The notes under the pieces were generated by a model. It saw only the letters and a list, made by a program, of their open reading frames with translations. It was not told where the DNA came from and searched no databases. The position numbers and the translations under genes are program-made. This document shows, one piece after another, positions 11,170 to 23,139 of a DNA stretch of 64,000 nt (position 1 is the stretch's first letter; every line of letters begins with the position of its first letter). This DNA is from Prorocentrum cordatum (lineage: Eukaryota > Sar > Dinophyceae > Prorocentrales > Prorocentraceae), in the NCBI GenBank assembly GCA_963575745.1, contig CAUYUJ010012113.1:578559-642558 (forward strand), in the 5' to 3' direction.

Positions 11170-11790
11170 GGTGCAACAATTTCGCGCATGGTGGGCGGGC
11201 CGTTTTCAAAATGTGGTTCTCGCCGTGCCGCCGCCCACACACTCGCCTTAAATATCCACAAGAGTTCACGGATGGGGGGCGGACCGTGTTCAAAACAGGG
11301 TTCTCGCGTCAGCGCCCCGCACACTCGTCTGACAACAATCGCAAGGAGTTTCAGTGATGGAGGGCGGGTGGTGTTCAAAGTGCGTTTCTCGCCTAAGCGC
11401 CACGCGCACTCTCCATGAAGGCCTGCCAATAATATTCACGGATGGAGAGCGGTACCTTGTCAAAATGTGGCGCGCCGTAGCGCCGCGCACATTCGTCTTA
11501 AGAACTTACGCGAATGTCAAATATTCTTATGGCTGACGTTCCAGAAGTCGTGTTCTGGCACGATGTAAGACTGTCAGGCTGTAACATGTTGTTGATTCGC
11601 GGCGTTGAGGTCAAAGGGATGGCGTTCTGGCGCGATTGAGCATCAGAGCGGCGTTGAAATCCCAGGAATGGTGTGTTTGGCAATGTGCCCGATTTTCACA
11701 CGGTTGTTTTCCAACGGGGTAATGCCCTCGGTAACAATGTTTTTTTTGCAGGGATCCACGAAGAGGGAATCCGGAAAGAGGGTGTATTGC
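11170..11790 (+). repeat. Composite satellite block S1, direct copy
   Basis: About four 85-bp units (TTCACGGATGGRGGGCGG, then TTCAAAATGTGGTTCTCG) at 11,170-11,520, then 11,530-11,790 with GTTCTGGCACGAT words. It is the inverse of 1,690-2,115. Confidence 0.7.
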
Positions 11791-11799
11791 AACATCGCT

Positions 11800-12290
11800 G
11801 ATGAGTCTTAGATTTGCACAAGTCTTCTTCAACTTCCTCCTCCCGAATGGTTCCACGTGGGTCTGAGTTTACGCAGCGTCACGCTAGCAATTCGAGTTCT
11901 TCCCCGCCCAACGACGTAGCAAGATCAATTTCATATTGTGTTGCTGGCCGTATGCACATACTGCTTAGACCACGTCAGGCACGTTTCGAGGCGCGGTGAT
12001 ACAATTCTGTCAAGTCGAGATCAGAACGATACTGGGGATTGGAATAGCCATCGCTTTGTGATCGCCTCAACCACAGCGCCCGTCCCAATCTCAATATTCA
12101 GTGCCTTCACCTTGCTCCATGTGTCATCCAACTCGAACGCCTCGTGCAGTCTCCTCATTCCCTAAGTCCACCCCCCTTCACCTCATCCTCCATTTCCTCC
12201 CTACTCCCACCTCCGACTCGTCCCTCCTCCTCCTCCTCTTCCTCCTCCTCCTCCTCCTCCAGCCCCACGGGCCAAGTTGCACTGACTACC
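11800..12290. other. Unassigned sequence with a CTC microsatellite
   Basis: Unique sequence without a recognised gene; CTCCTC run at 12,225-12,260. It may contain the worn 5' part of LINE-C. Confidence 0.4.
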
Positions 12291-12299
12291 TACACACAC

Positions 12300-13960
12300 T
12301 GTACTTTGATGTTTCTCCGCCGCTGGCTGTTGTTCGGAGTGGGATTGTTCAATTTCAGAATTGGGAACACGAACCCGCTGTCTGCCAATACGCTTGACTG
12401 GGTGGACGATTTTGCAAGGCGGGTAACACATTTCGATGCGGTGGCGGTGATAGGAGCCAAACAGAGAGCGAGCACTGACACTGTAATCAGAAGGCGGCCA
12501 ATAGAAGCTGGAGAGGCAAAGAGTTCAAAACGTTTGTGCCTGGATGCTGGCTTTGCGGCGTCGCCGCATATGACCAATGCGTGTGCTTGTAGTATCATCT
12601 GGGGCAGGGAGAGTGAGGCTTAGCACATCGTTCAAGTCACACCTGCTCCAGAATCTCGAAGTAGAGGACTCCTGGCTCGTGCAAAAAACGGGATGATGGG
12701 CGTGATCATGATAGCGGCGTACTTCCCCATCCGAGGCCGAGGAAGATCGAGGCTTAGGACTGCTATCGTACTACTTGTGACAGACTGGCAGCGTGGATTG
12801 CAAAGTGTCTTGCTTCGTTGCCAGCCAAAAACAATCATATGTTTTGCTGTGTTCTAAACGATGGATTGGTCAGACTTCGAAGAGACAACACTGGTCGGGC
12901 ATACAATGGTTTGAATGTGGTTCCGGCTGTGACGGCTACACAGGCTTATTATGCTGGCAAACTGATGGGACCCATTCGTGCGGAGCACGGCATGCAAGCG
13001 GCCAACACGCTTCGTGCTCATGCTTCCACGTTCTACTCGACGACGGGTCATGCTACGAGGATCGACTATTTCTGCCTACTATGGCCACTGGTGCAAGTAA
13101 TGAAATCTCCTGAACCATTGAGAGGACTCAGCCGAGATCTGCAGCTGCTCTCGAAGGTTAGGCCTTGTGATCATCTGGTTGTGCATGTAGTTCTCCCATA
13201 TGTGCTGGCGCCTGACGGTGCCCCTGATACGCAGAAGAAGAGACCGATGTGGAACTTCCATCTTGTCATGAGATGTGTACGAGGGGGTACCAGGCGCAGA
13301 GAGTTCTCAGGACGCACTAAGAGAGCGACTGTAGAGAGAAGGTGTCTACTTGTAAGAGGCTATGCCTGAGACAACGGCTGACTCGTACTATCCTGATCGA
13401 CGTCGGCCAACACATCTTCAAAGAAGTCACATTCACGAGTGACGCACGGAAACAGATAAGGAGAGAGCAGGAGAAGCTGCTGGCGGACCGTCTGCGGCTT
13501 TGGCGTCGCCTTGAAGGGGTGACGGAGGAGGAGGAGGAGTCTATCTTGGCTACCCGGCGTCGATCTTGGCCTACATCGAATCGACAACAGCGACGGCGAG
13601 AACGAGAGTGGGTACAGCAGGAGCTAGTCCAGGAATTTAAAGAGCACTGAAGGGCCAGACGATTGGCGGAGGATTCGAGAGTGGCTAGAGAACTGGCGGG
13701 GTCAAGGTGGGGCCCCAGGAAACGAGACTATCAATCAGTACCAGGAGTGGTGGATAATGTGTCAAGAATTGCGTCCCATTCTTCGAAGAAAGGGACATGA
13801 GGGGGGAATGGAAAGTGAGGTGGTCGAATCATGGGAGTCCTGGACGGAGGAAGTTTTACGAGGTGTACTTAGAGGGCGGATTTATCGAAGACTGACATTG
13901 CGCAAACTAGTAGAGACTACAACTTCCTGAAACTCGCCGTAAACACAACCAAACCAAACG
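12300..13960 (+). pseudogene. LINE-C relic: endonuclease-like region
   Basis: Decayed coding sequence of an apurinic-type endonuclease domain of a LINE retrotransposon, spread over at least three frames. In 12,308-12,623 one frame gives NTNPLSANTLDWVDDFARRV, which resembles the first strand of LINE endonucleases. In 12,818-13,369 another frame gives LNDGLVRLRRDNTGRAYNG, then a TRIDYF motif near 13,060 and a PCDHLVV motif near 13,170, in the order expected for the catalytic and final His boxes. A charged linker follows to about 13,960 with stops. The family call is from motif order that I recognise, not from a search. Confidence 0.6.
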
Positions 13961-15271
13961 TACTGTCCCCGAGTGGTGTCCCCCCTCTGGGGATCTGGTG
14001 GTTGCTCCTACATCCTGGGAAATCCTGGTCACATCGAGGGGAAGGTCCCGGGATGTCTGATGCAGTTCCTGATACTCGGCGCTCGTTCGGCGTTGCCAAT
14101 GTGCTCCACTCCGCTGGCATGTTAGCAGCGGTCCCATTACTGCGACCCGACGGGCGGTCCAGATGGATCCACCTTTTAGATGCGCTCGGGAAGGCGTGGG
14201 TGGCGGGACTCATGAGGCAGAAGGGGGCTGTCCAAACTTCGGTTCAGGATCATGCTTTCCTACAGAACAGGGGACGGGCTGGTGGCTGGAGCAGCGTGGC
14301 CTCTCCGACGCAACTAACGCGCATGATCTCACCACTGCTTGTTGGGAGGCGTGTGTATATACACCGACCTGTTCGGGCCGATTTTTGTTTTGAGTGTTGG
14401 GCCAAAGCGGTTTTGGCGCAGTGGCCGATAGAGGGAGCAAGCGCCATGCGCCCCGCCTGGGCGCGTTTGTCCAGGGGCGGGCAAGGCCGCAGCGGCCCCG
14501 GCACCCATGGCGGAAAACCGCCGCCCATGGTGGTGATGCCGTCTCTAGGCGAGGGGTGCCTCGTTACGAGGCCATGAATGCGTGCCCGTAGCCGGGCACG
14601 CGAGAAAATTTAAACAGGGCCGCGCGCTGGCCGGGGAACGCGCGCGGGCCTGCTCGCCAGCACCCCAACCCATCCACCACATTGGGGAGGGGAGGAGTAC
14701 AAACTCTGGCCCGATTGGAAATGATGCCGCCAAGGGGGTTTGAGCCAAATATGGGCGACGGGCCCGCGTCCCCACGATCACCCTCCCTCCCTTCCCAACT
14801 CACCATCGCCCCCCCATTGACCCCGCCACGACCTCGCCTCCAGCCTCCGTCTCCGTTCACAGACTCCTTCCCTCCCCCCCCCTGCGTTCCTCCACCCCCC
14901 ACTGTCCGTTCACCCATCTCCCTCCCCGCTCCCATGCCTTTCGCTCGGAACTCCCCGCTCCCACTCCCGTTCCCTGCGCCCGCCAGCCCCTCCCTTTCCC
15001 TCTCACTCCCCACCCGTCTCTGCCCCGATCCCCCCCCCCAATCGCTCCATCCAGGCCCCGTATCCCTGCCGCCCTCTCCGTCCCCTCTAACCCCCTAAAA
15101 AACGAAAACGGAGCGTCAAGGTATTGTGATGTGGTTTCCAATCCTACACAAATGGGGCACCACCGCCTGCCACGGCCTGCCTGTGGCCGGTTCTATCGGT
15201 GGCTGGGAGCGAAGCCCCGGGTCACCGGGGCCACAGAAATTCTGGGAGGCTCATAGGGCGAATTCCTATGG

Positions 15272-15360
15272 CCTGATCGGTGTATAAAATTTCGGCGGGC
15301 CGTTCTGCCTGATACATTCCGAAATTTTCGTCGTCCCGAAATTTTATACACCAATCGGGC
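15272..15360. repeat. Imperfect inverted repeat (hairpin)
   Basis: Left arm around TGTATAAAATTTCGG (15,281-15,295) and right arm around CCGAAATTTTATACA (15,336-15,350) are reverse complements, extended by GATCGG/CCAATC. A third CCGAAATTTT copy lies in the loop. The stem is AT-rich within GC-rich DNA. Confidence 0.8.
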
Positions 15361-15659
15361 CTTGAATTTTTCTCCTATAGTTTCCGGATTTTGCATAGTC
15401 CCCCGTGGCCATGGAAAGTGGGCGACCGCATGCGGACGCCCCCGCTGGGACTGCAGGTGAAGCTCCACAGGGAGCACAACCTGATTGAAAGGTGCGACGA
15501 CATAGCCGGGGGGGGGGCCTCCGCGCCAGGGCCGTGCGCGGAGCCGCCATGCGGAGCACGATCTGTTCAAACGCAAGCAGACATTTGCACGATTACGCCA
15601 TGCGCAAATATGACTGCCCTTACTGGGCTTGTACGCGGCGCTCCTTGTGGGGCGCCATC

Positions 15660-15960
15660 CGCTTGAAAAGGCGTGCCAAAAACGGGAGCGGAGACGCCAT
15701 GGGAATTCCAAATGGGGCCACAACTGTATGGGCGCGATCTTCGCGAGGGGCGTGCCGACGCGGGCATGGAGGCGCACTTGGAGCGCCCCCGCGACGGCCG
15801 TAGGCGAAATTCCATCAGTGGCGCGAGCCGCGGGAAAGGCGTGCCGCAGTGGTTGCGGATAAGCTTTGGGGGCGCCCCCCTTGAGCCTGCGGGTGGAGCC
15901 CATTGCGGGCTGCAGTCCGCGCTGGGGGGCGTGCCGAAATGAGCGCGGAGACACTTTAAG
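15660..15960. repeat. Degenerate ~80-90-bp periodic repeat
   Basis: GGCGTGCCGAAA-like words recur at about 15,669, 15,747, 15,837 and 15,927 with GCGGAGACGCC and GGGGCACGATC companions. Confidence 0.5.
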
Positions 15961-16559
15961 TACGCCCCTGCCAGGATGGCCGATGAAGCTTCATATGGGG
16001 CACGATCCGTGCGAGGGGATCACCGAACTGATCACGACGTTCGCAGCAACGGCAGCGGATGGTAACGACGGTCCACCAGCAGCATGCAGCAGGCAACGCA
16101 GCGGACGCGGCTGCGAGCGGAGGGGGGCGGGGGGAGGTGGGTAAATGAGGAGGAAGACGCGCGGTGCAGCAGAGGGAAAATGAAGCACATGTAAACGAAA
16201 AAGCAATGGAAAACAAGCGGCACCGAAAAAAAAAACTGCTATAAATTCTACACCCGGGGAATGGATTGGTGTATATATACACTCCTCCGACTTGTGCTTC
16301 AGGTGACAAACAACGCATGCGGAGGGCAGTGCCCCATCTTTTCCGGGAGCAGGACAAAAGATATAGGGCACAGGCACCGGATTGTGCTATGACTCTCTTA
16401 CGTGGGAATGACGGGAATGTGGTTCTACAACCAAGCTGTGGAGGCCTCATGGGTGGTCGATTCGCCGTGAACACGTTTGTTCGCACATTCGTGTCGCATG
16501 TGGTGAAAAGCGCGACATGCATCACCAGTGGGACCCGCTCTCCACTGTAATGCGGGTTC

Positions 16560-18000
16560 GCTGTCCTATTGCCGTCCAGCTGGTGGTCCTTCGCTTACGA
16601 AATATGGTTATGATTTGGCTAAGGAGCTGGCAAGCTCGAATACAATGGTCTTTGTTAAAAAGTCGGTGCGATCCAACCAGGAACTGGACGTAGAGTTGGA
16701 ACCTCGTGGGTTACGGAAGCATATCAACAAGCTGGATACCCTCCGGTCATTCCGTGGTCCTGGGGCTGCTATTGGATTGCGAGAGTTTCGGCATAGGCTC
16801 ATTACGTTTCCTGGGGCCACGTCACTGGAAATCAATGAGTCTGGGATTCATCATGCCCTCGGATGCCGAGGGGTTCGGGCCAAAACTGGAATCGCGGGGC
16901 AGAGCTTCAAACAAGGCATGGAAAATCTATCGGAGGCTTCTGGAGCGTATCTGGTATCCCTCATCGGTTTCGACGCTGTATATTTATATAAAGAATAAAT
17001 AGCACGGCTTTATCTGGTCTGGAAAAGGTTTTGCCTAGTGAACCTGATCTACCTAGCTGAACAATACGGTGCCGGGATATGCTCGGAGGGCTATGCGGGG
17101 AAGGGCATGCGAAAAGGAGGCTCCAGGGCATCCGACGCCGATGACCTCAGCTGCTGTGTTTCGTTGGTGGCGTCCTGTACTGTGGGCGCAGAGCTCACAC
17201 TCCGACGCCTGCGATACTGGCAGTCTCTACTGCGGGCCCCACTTGCAAATCAACAAGTTTTCAACGCTCTCGGTGGATATTCTGAAATTGCGCACCCTGT
17301 GGTCACTCTTGAAGGACGCCTGTCGAGATGGGCCTGGCCGTGGGCTCGACAACTGGTTGCTGATGTTCGTGCTTTGTTTGAATTTGAAGAAGAGCTTCAT
17401 GTTTTGAGTATAGTTGGATGGAGGTAATTTCCTCGGCTTCTCGAGTGCTGAGGTAAGTGAAGAATTCAGTCGGCGCGATCCCCGACAGCATCGATCGCGA
17501 GTCCTTAGTTTTTCAGGTGCCCCCATTTGTTTTGGATGTGGAGGATACTTCCGCTCTGAGGGCGAGTTTGAATGTATGTTGTGTGGGTCTAGTCGAGGAG
17601 TCTGCGGGCGTATTCTACGGGACCGACAGGCTGTGCACACATATCATAGCACATCACTGGTCTCAAGACCTTGCGCACGTACTGTCTGTGTCGAACCAGT
17701 GTTGTGCATGTGGTCTGGTCTTTGCTCATAGGAAAGTTGCCGTCGAAATCTCACGCAGAGTTTTAGACGTGGATAAAGTGCTGCTGATGCCACGCGTAAC
17801 TCATGTGAGGCTCGCGCGCCGCAGTCGCTCGCCTGCCCTCTCTGCCCGTGCGCAGCTGGATGTTTCAAGCATCTGCAGCAACGTAATTGCACGCACCTTG
17901 AGAAGGTTCCTCGGGTGCCGCTGCGCCATGGATCACAAAACCAGCATGGATGATGGCGGGGGGGGGGCGAAGCAGAAGCAGAGGAGGGTGGGGGACGCAG
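16560..18000 (+). pseudogene. LINE-C relic: C-terminal region
   Basis: Worn coding sequence. 17,038-17,427 reads with LRRLRYWQSLLRAPLANQQV and a later WPWARQLVADV, which I associate with the region after the reverse transcriptase in dinoflagellate LINEs. 17,457-18,170 holds paired Cys motifs (NQCCACGLVFAHRK) in one frame and ICFGCGGYF in another, consistent with a C-terminal zinc-finger part split by frameshifts. 16,528-16,998 is open but only tentatively part of the element. Orientation and position fit a continuation of the endonuclease-like relic upstream. Confidence 0.45.
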
Positions 18001-18169
18001 CAGAGGCGCTATTGAAGTCAGTTACACGGTCGGCCAACGTTGGAAGCAAGCAAGCAATTCTCAGAGCCGCGAGAAGTATGTGGAGTGGTGTTCCAGACGT
18101 AGCGTTTAGCCTGGATATTAGCTATCCGTGCAATCTGTTCCGATCTGGTCTCCTGATTCCCCGAAGGTA

Positions 18170-18325
18170 GGGGAATAGTTTTCTGCTGTTTCGGTCGCGC
18201 CCCATTCTCATGGGCCTGTAGCTGTGGCTTGGGCCTGTAGCCGAAGCTTGGGGCCCGAAAGCTTTAGCTCGGGCCTGTAGCTCTAGCAGGAGAATAGTAT
18301 TCTGCTGTTTCGGTCGCACCCAAAC
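18170..18325. repeat. 34-bp direct repeat pair around a GGCCTGTAGC tandem
   Basis: GAATAGTTTTCTGCTGTTTC at about 18,172 recurs as GAATAGTATTCTGCTGTTTC at about 18,291. Between them are several GGGCCTGTAGC units. Confidence 0.75.
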
Positions 18326-18409
18326 CGCCCTGCTCACAGCAACTCCTCTGGACATCGTCGTTGGAAACCTGACCGACAAATCCTGATAGTCGGTACTCTT
18401 TGTAGAGTG

Positions 18410-18700
18410 GATGTCTTGGGCCGTCCTGGGGCCTCGTGGGCAGTCTCCGTACCCTCTGGGAAGCCTCTTGGGCCGTCTTGGGGCAATATTGGGTGCCTCT
18501 TGAGCCGTCCTGTAGCTCCGGAAAACCGAGAAGACGAGAAGGCCAAAATCCTTCAAAAACCATAGTAAAATTCGTTGTTTGGGCCTCTCGGGGCCCCCCC
18601 ATGAAGCCGTTTGGGGGCCTCTTGGAGCGTCTCGGAAGCCTCTTGGGCCGTCTGGGGCCCGCCTTGAACGTCCTGGAGCGATCGTTCGGCGTCTCAGGAG
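18410..18700 (-). repeat. CCAAGA-type satellite, inverted array
   Basis: Units such as GGCCTCTTGGGCCGTC, the complement of the 5.4-kb family. Confidence 0.8.
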
Positions 18701-18704
18701 CCCA

Positions 18705-19060
18705 CGGAAGTGCCGACAGTTGCGCAGCTGGCAGCTCCCCCCGCAGGGAGCCGCGAGGTCCCGACGCGATCCGCGTGCAACCCCACTCCGCTGGGCCCAG
18801 GAGCCCGACAATTGCACAGTTGGCAACTCCCCCCGCAGGGAACCGCGAGGTCCCGACGCGATCCGCGTGTAACCCCACTCCGCTGGGCCTCCCAGGAGCC
18901 CACGAAAGTGCCGACAGTTGCGCAGCTGGCAGCTCCCCCCGCAGGGAACCGCGAGGTCCCGACGCGATCCGCGCGTAACCCCCACTCCGCTGGGCCTCCC
19001 AGGAGTCCACGAAAACGCCGACAGTTGCGCAAGATCGCAGGAGGCGACAGATGCGCATAT
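18705..19060 (+). repeat. ~100-bp tandem repeat, three full units
   Basis: GCCGACAGTTGCGCAGC starts recur at about 18,712, 18,808 (variant), 18,911 and 19,016 (partial). Each unit carries CCCCGCAGGGAACCGCGAGG and CCACTCCGCTGGGCC. Confidence 0.85.
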
Positions 19061-19184
19061 CGCAGCCCCCCAGAGGGCGCCGCAGGGAGGAGGTAGGAGG
19101 CAGGAGGGAAGTGGGCGGGAGGACGGGGCGACCAGAGTGCTCTATTCAAAACGAGTACCCAACCAAGGGAGGGTTGGGAAGAAA

Positions 19185-19187
<3 letters not shown>

Positions 19188-19225
<38 letters not shown>
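19188..19225. repeat. TA microsatellite
   Basis: Uninterrupted TATATA run of more than 30 bp. Confidence 0.95.
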
Positions 19226-19226
<1 letters not shown>

Positions 19227-19319
19227 GCACGACGCTCGACCGAACTGCCCGGCCACGCGTCCGCTCCAATAATTCAGCCTCGCGTCCAATTGTTCTGCGC
19301 CAGCACAGGCTTGGCCAAC

Positions 19320-20510
19320 ATATTGTCGCTCAGCCTGCCCATTGCAGCTCGCGCCGCCTTCCGTGCTTCATTGGGCGCAGGTGGTCTAACGAGACTCCTC
19401 TTCCCTCTTCCAAAATAATAATAAAATCCAGAAGCACTTCCCTTGCGGGGGAGGGTTCGCCCCCCCCCCCCCCCCCTCGCCCCCCCTCCCCCGGATTTGT
19501 CGGTGGGTTTCCGCGCGGCGTCGGGGTGCCCAAAACGGCCTCGGCGAGGAAACCTAACGCACTGGTGTCACTAAGGTTTTGGCCCAAGTTTGGACTCTTT
19601 GGGGGGGAAGGGGGGGGGGCTGAAGGTTATCCCATCTCCCCCTTTGATCGACGACCGCCAAGATGGCGTCGAGAGGCCTCCCCGGGCCCCCGAGAGGGCC
19701 CCGAGAGAGCCCAAAGAGGGCCCCAAGAATTGTGCAACAAACCCAAGAGAGCTCCAATACCCTCCCAAAGAGCGCAAGGGAGCTCCAATAAGCGATTTTG
19801 AAGGCTCGTGGGAAGGGGCCGAAATCAAGGACCCCCCATCACTTGATCGACCTCCCCCTCCTCTTCCACCCCCTCTCCCCCTCGCCGCGCCCCCGCGCGG
19901 CGCCCAAGGGTGGCCCGCAAAGGCTTTCCACGGCCGCCTCCTTGACCCCAGAGATGTCTCGCTTCGTTTCCCTAGATGTGCCCCTTCTTCATTTTCTCGC
20001 GCCAGCCCTCGTGGGCAGGGTTTCTGAATGGGCTGGTGGGGGTGCATTTTTGTTCGCAACCGCAAGCGGACGGCCGCGCGGCGTCGTGGAGTCGCGCGAA
20101 AGCCAAGCCAACAACGGCCAGGACTAGCCAGGCACCACAGCGAACGAGCGCCGAAAAATGCAAGCCAAGAGGCGGCCAGCTAGCCGAGCCGGATCGAGGC
20201 CGGGCGCGGGCGTCGAAGGAGCGGCGAAGATGGCGCTGCGCAACTTACCTCAGCGCAGCTCAGAAGCCGAAGACAGACGAGCCCAGGCGCCTGCGACGTC
20301 GACCTCCTCGAAGAAACCCACCGCGACTCCGGCGCAGCGCATTCCGACGCGGGGGAACAGCGCACTGCGAGCCACGCCGCGCAAGCGTCAAGGCTGGTGG
20401 AGACGCGCGATGCGTGAATAATTCAATGTAAAGCGTCATCGCACGCTCGGTCCAAAACTTGTCGCTCAGCCTGCCCACTGCCGCTCGCGTCGCCCTCCTT
20501 GCCCCCTTCG
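19320..20510. repeat. Pair of ~45-bp direct repeats bracketing GC-rich sequence
   Basis: TTGTCGCTCAGCCTGCCCA at about 19,321 recurs at about 20,459 with the following 25 bp also similar. Between them lie C/G homopolymers and a short CCAAGA array (19,680-19,760). No gene is recognised. Confidence 0.65.
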
Positions 20511-21078
20511 CAACCTCGGCGCCACTCGATCTCGCCCTCTCAGTACCTATGGCGCCCAGCCTGGTGCATCGGCGGGATTGTCCGCCGCGCGCGCGTAGAT
20601 GAAGAAGGCGGCGCTGATGGTCGCGGCGTTCAGGCGGCTTGGCGCAGCACTTAAGCGGCGCGCTCGGAGGCTGCGCCTCGGCACCAGATCTCAGCATGAC
20701 TGGCGCGTCGCGGGCCAACCGCTGCTGGTCCAGCGCGGGCGTCTTACGCCTCGCCGCACACTTGCAGAGACGGTCTGGATCACCGACGGCGTCGGAGGCC
20801 GCTCCTCGGGCTCGGCGCGCTGCAAGCCCTGCCCGACGAGCTGCGCTGTCACCCCTGCCCCTGCCTGGAGCGCGCCCCCGAGCTGGGGGCAGCTTGTGCC
20901 CTCGAGCTGCCGGCGCCCCCAGGGCTCCAGCTTGCGCAAGTCTCTATTGCCAGCCAGCGTGTGCCCCCGCCAATGCCCCGGGAAGATCTCTCGCTCCGAG
21001 GCCGTCGCCGCCGGCGAGCTCCCGCCGCCAATGCGATGCTGCGCCTGGCACCGGCACGGCACAAACCCACGGCGGCCC

Positions 21079-21838
21079 TCACTCCCAGTGCCTGGGGGTG
21101 GTCGCCTCGCAGCGCTCAATCCCCCATGAGTCTGACCAAGGCCTCGCCCGCGGCATGGTTCGCGCGAAGATCGTTGAGCAGGGGCCGGCCGCCCTGGCAT
21201 TCCTATTGCCCTGCCACGACATGTTCTTAGAGCCCAAATGTTCAAATAACACGAACAAGGTTCTCAAAACATAAACCCGATGCGTTGAAACACGCAATAT
21301 CAGTTTCAAATGCTCTAATACCATTTCGCGCAAACCACAGCAAGTTCTTAGCATAATGTTTGGATGGGCTATAAGGGAGCCAGGGCGCTTCGCCACTGCT
21401 CGAGATAAGGGCCTCCGGTCCCAAGGTGCGCCCCGCGACTGGCCCTCGCCCAGCCGCAACTCGCGCGGCTCGAGCTCGGGCGCAGTGAGCTCGACGAAAT
21501 CTGCGACGCCACCCTCAATGACCGCGACCCCATCGGTTTCGACCGCAGGGCAGCTCGGCCAGTGGAGCCGCGGCCTCGCCACAAGCCCCACGCGCCATCG
21601 CCCCCGACATCACGACGGCGTCGTTGATCTGCATCGCAGCGACCTCCTCGCAGATGTCGAAGGCAGGGGCGTCGTGGAACGCCGCCCTCAGCACTGCTTG
21701 CAGTCGAGACACCGCGATGATTAGCGTCGAGCACGAGTCAGCCAGGCCCGCCCCCTTGGGGTTCAATCCGCGGACCCCCTGGCAGGGAGGCCCGCGCGCG
21801 CCCGCGACCGCGGCCGCGCCAGGACAGGCGCGCCGCAT
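21079..21838 (-). pseudogene. Cytosine-5 DNA methyltransferase-like domain, downstream copy
   Basis: Tandem duplicate of the copy at 22.1-23.1 kb. The frame from 21,838 gives GPPCQGVRGLN with Cys kept, then SCSTLIIAVSRLQAVL. A second frame from 21,591 gives RPRLHWPSCPAVETDGVAV. Repeat R1 (about 21,175-21,405) then interrupts it. The likely C-terminal piece follows at about 20,990-20,860 (ASEREIFPGHWRGHT and GALQAGAGVTAQLVGQG), recalling the motif VIII-X end of such enzymes. Confidence 0.5.
21175..21405 (+). repeat. Dispersed repeat R1 (full copy)
   Basis: Begins TTGAGCAGGGGCC and ends CGCTTCGCCACTGCTCGA. It is AT-richer than its surroundings and is present again at 22,230-22,460 through the tandem duplication. 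A diverged split copy lies at 155-300 plus 866-955. No coding motif was found, so it may be a short interspersed element. Confidence 0.65.
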
Positions 21839-22084
21839 ATCTTCGAGCTCGCGCCGCGGCGCGTTGCACGCGTCCGATCACTCGATGTTACCTGGTCAAC
21901 TTCCCCGGCGCGCCCCGCGGGCTGCCGCGTCGGCCTTGGCGCGGTCGGCGCACGTCGCGCGCGCCCCGAGCCTGCCCGCGCACATCCTGAGGCCGCCGGC
22001 CCCGCCGAGTAATTTAACGACCGCGGCTCCGCGCGCGCGCGACCGGGCGGGGGCCGACGCGCGCTGCCGCGCTGCAGCGACGCC

Positions 22085-23139
22085 AATGCGATGCTGCGCC
22101 TGGCACCGGCACGGCACAAACCCACGGCGGCCCTCACTCCCAGTGCCTGGGGGTGGTCGCCTCGCAGCGCTCAATCCCCCATGAGTCTGACCAAGGCCTC
22201 GCCCGCGGCATGGTTCGCGCGAAGATCGTTGAGCAGGGGCCGGCCGCCCTGGCATTCCTATTGCCCTGCCGCGACATGTTCTTAGAGCCCAAATGTTCAA
22301 ATAACACGAACAAGGTTCTCAAAACATAAACCCGATGAGTTGAAACACGCAATATCAGTTTCAAATGCTCTAATACCATTTCGCGCAAACCACAGCAAGT
22401 TCTTAGCATAATGTTTGGATGGTCTATAAGGGAGCCAGGGCGCTTCGCCACTGCTCGAGATAAGGGCCTCTGGTCCCAAGGTGCGCCCCGCGACCGGCCC
22501 TCGCCCAGCCGCAACTCGCGCGGCTCGAGCTCGGGCGCAGTGAGCTCGACGAAATCTGCGACGCCACCCTCAATGACCGCGACCCCGTCGGTTTCGACCG
22601 CAGGGCAGCTCGGCCAGTGGAGCCGCGGCCTCGCCACAAGCCCCACGCGCCATCGCCCCCGACATCACGACGGCGTCGTCGATATGCATCGCAGCGGCCT
22701 CCTCGCAGAAGTCGAAGGCAGGGGCGTCGTGGAACGCCGCCCTCAGCACTGCTTGCAGTCGAGACACCGCGATGATCAGCGTCGAGCACGAGTCAGCCAG
22801 GCCCGCCCCCTTGGGGTTCAATCCGCGGACTCCCCGGCAGGGAGGCCCGCGCGCGCCCGCGACCGCGGCCGCGCCAGGACAGGCGCGCCGCATATCTTCG
22901 AGCTCGCGCCGCGGCGCGTTGCACGCGTCCGATCGCTCGATGTTACCTGGCCAACTTCTCCGGCACGCCCCGCGGGCTGCCGCGTCGGCCTTGGCGCGGT
23001 CGGCGCACATCGCGCGCGCCCCGAGCCTGCCCGCGCACATCCTGAGGCCGCCGGTCCCGCCGAGTAATTTAACGACCGCGGCTCCGCGCGCGCGCGACCG
23101 GGCGGGGGCCGACGCGCGCTGCCGCGCTGCAGCGACGCC
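22085..23139 (+). repeat. 1,055-bp tandem duplication, copy 2
   Basis: Directly abuts copy 1. High identity and no length change suggest a recent event after the element had already decayed. Confidence 0.95.

Larger units (their letters stand above)
13960..16550. other. GC-rich interior of LINE-C, no gene recognised
   Basis: The reverse-transcriptase core expected here is not recognisable. The stretch includes C-rich sequence (14,780-15,100), a hairpin (15,272-15,360) and degenerate periodic sequence (15,660-15,960). I infer insertion or replacement of the LINE interior. Confidence 0.4.
21030..22084 (+). repeat. 1,055-bp tandem duplication, copy 1
   Basis: Base-for-base counterpart of 22,085-23,139 with only scattered substitutions (for example GATGCGTTG versus GATGAGTTG). 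The shared sequence begins AATGCGATGCTGCGCC and ends GCTGCAGCGACGCC. Confidence 0.95.

Noticed and set aside
14739-14761. Second spliced-leader-like sequence (minus strand)
   Set aside because: Resembles the leader only if two insertions and two substitutions are allowed; too weak to call.
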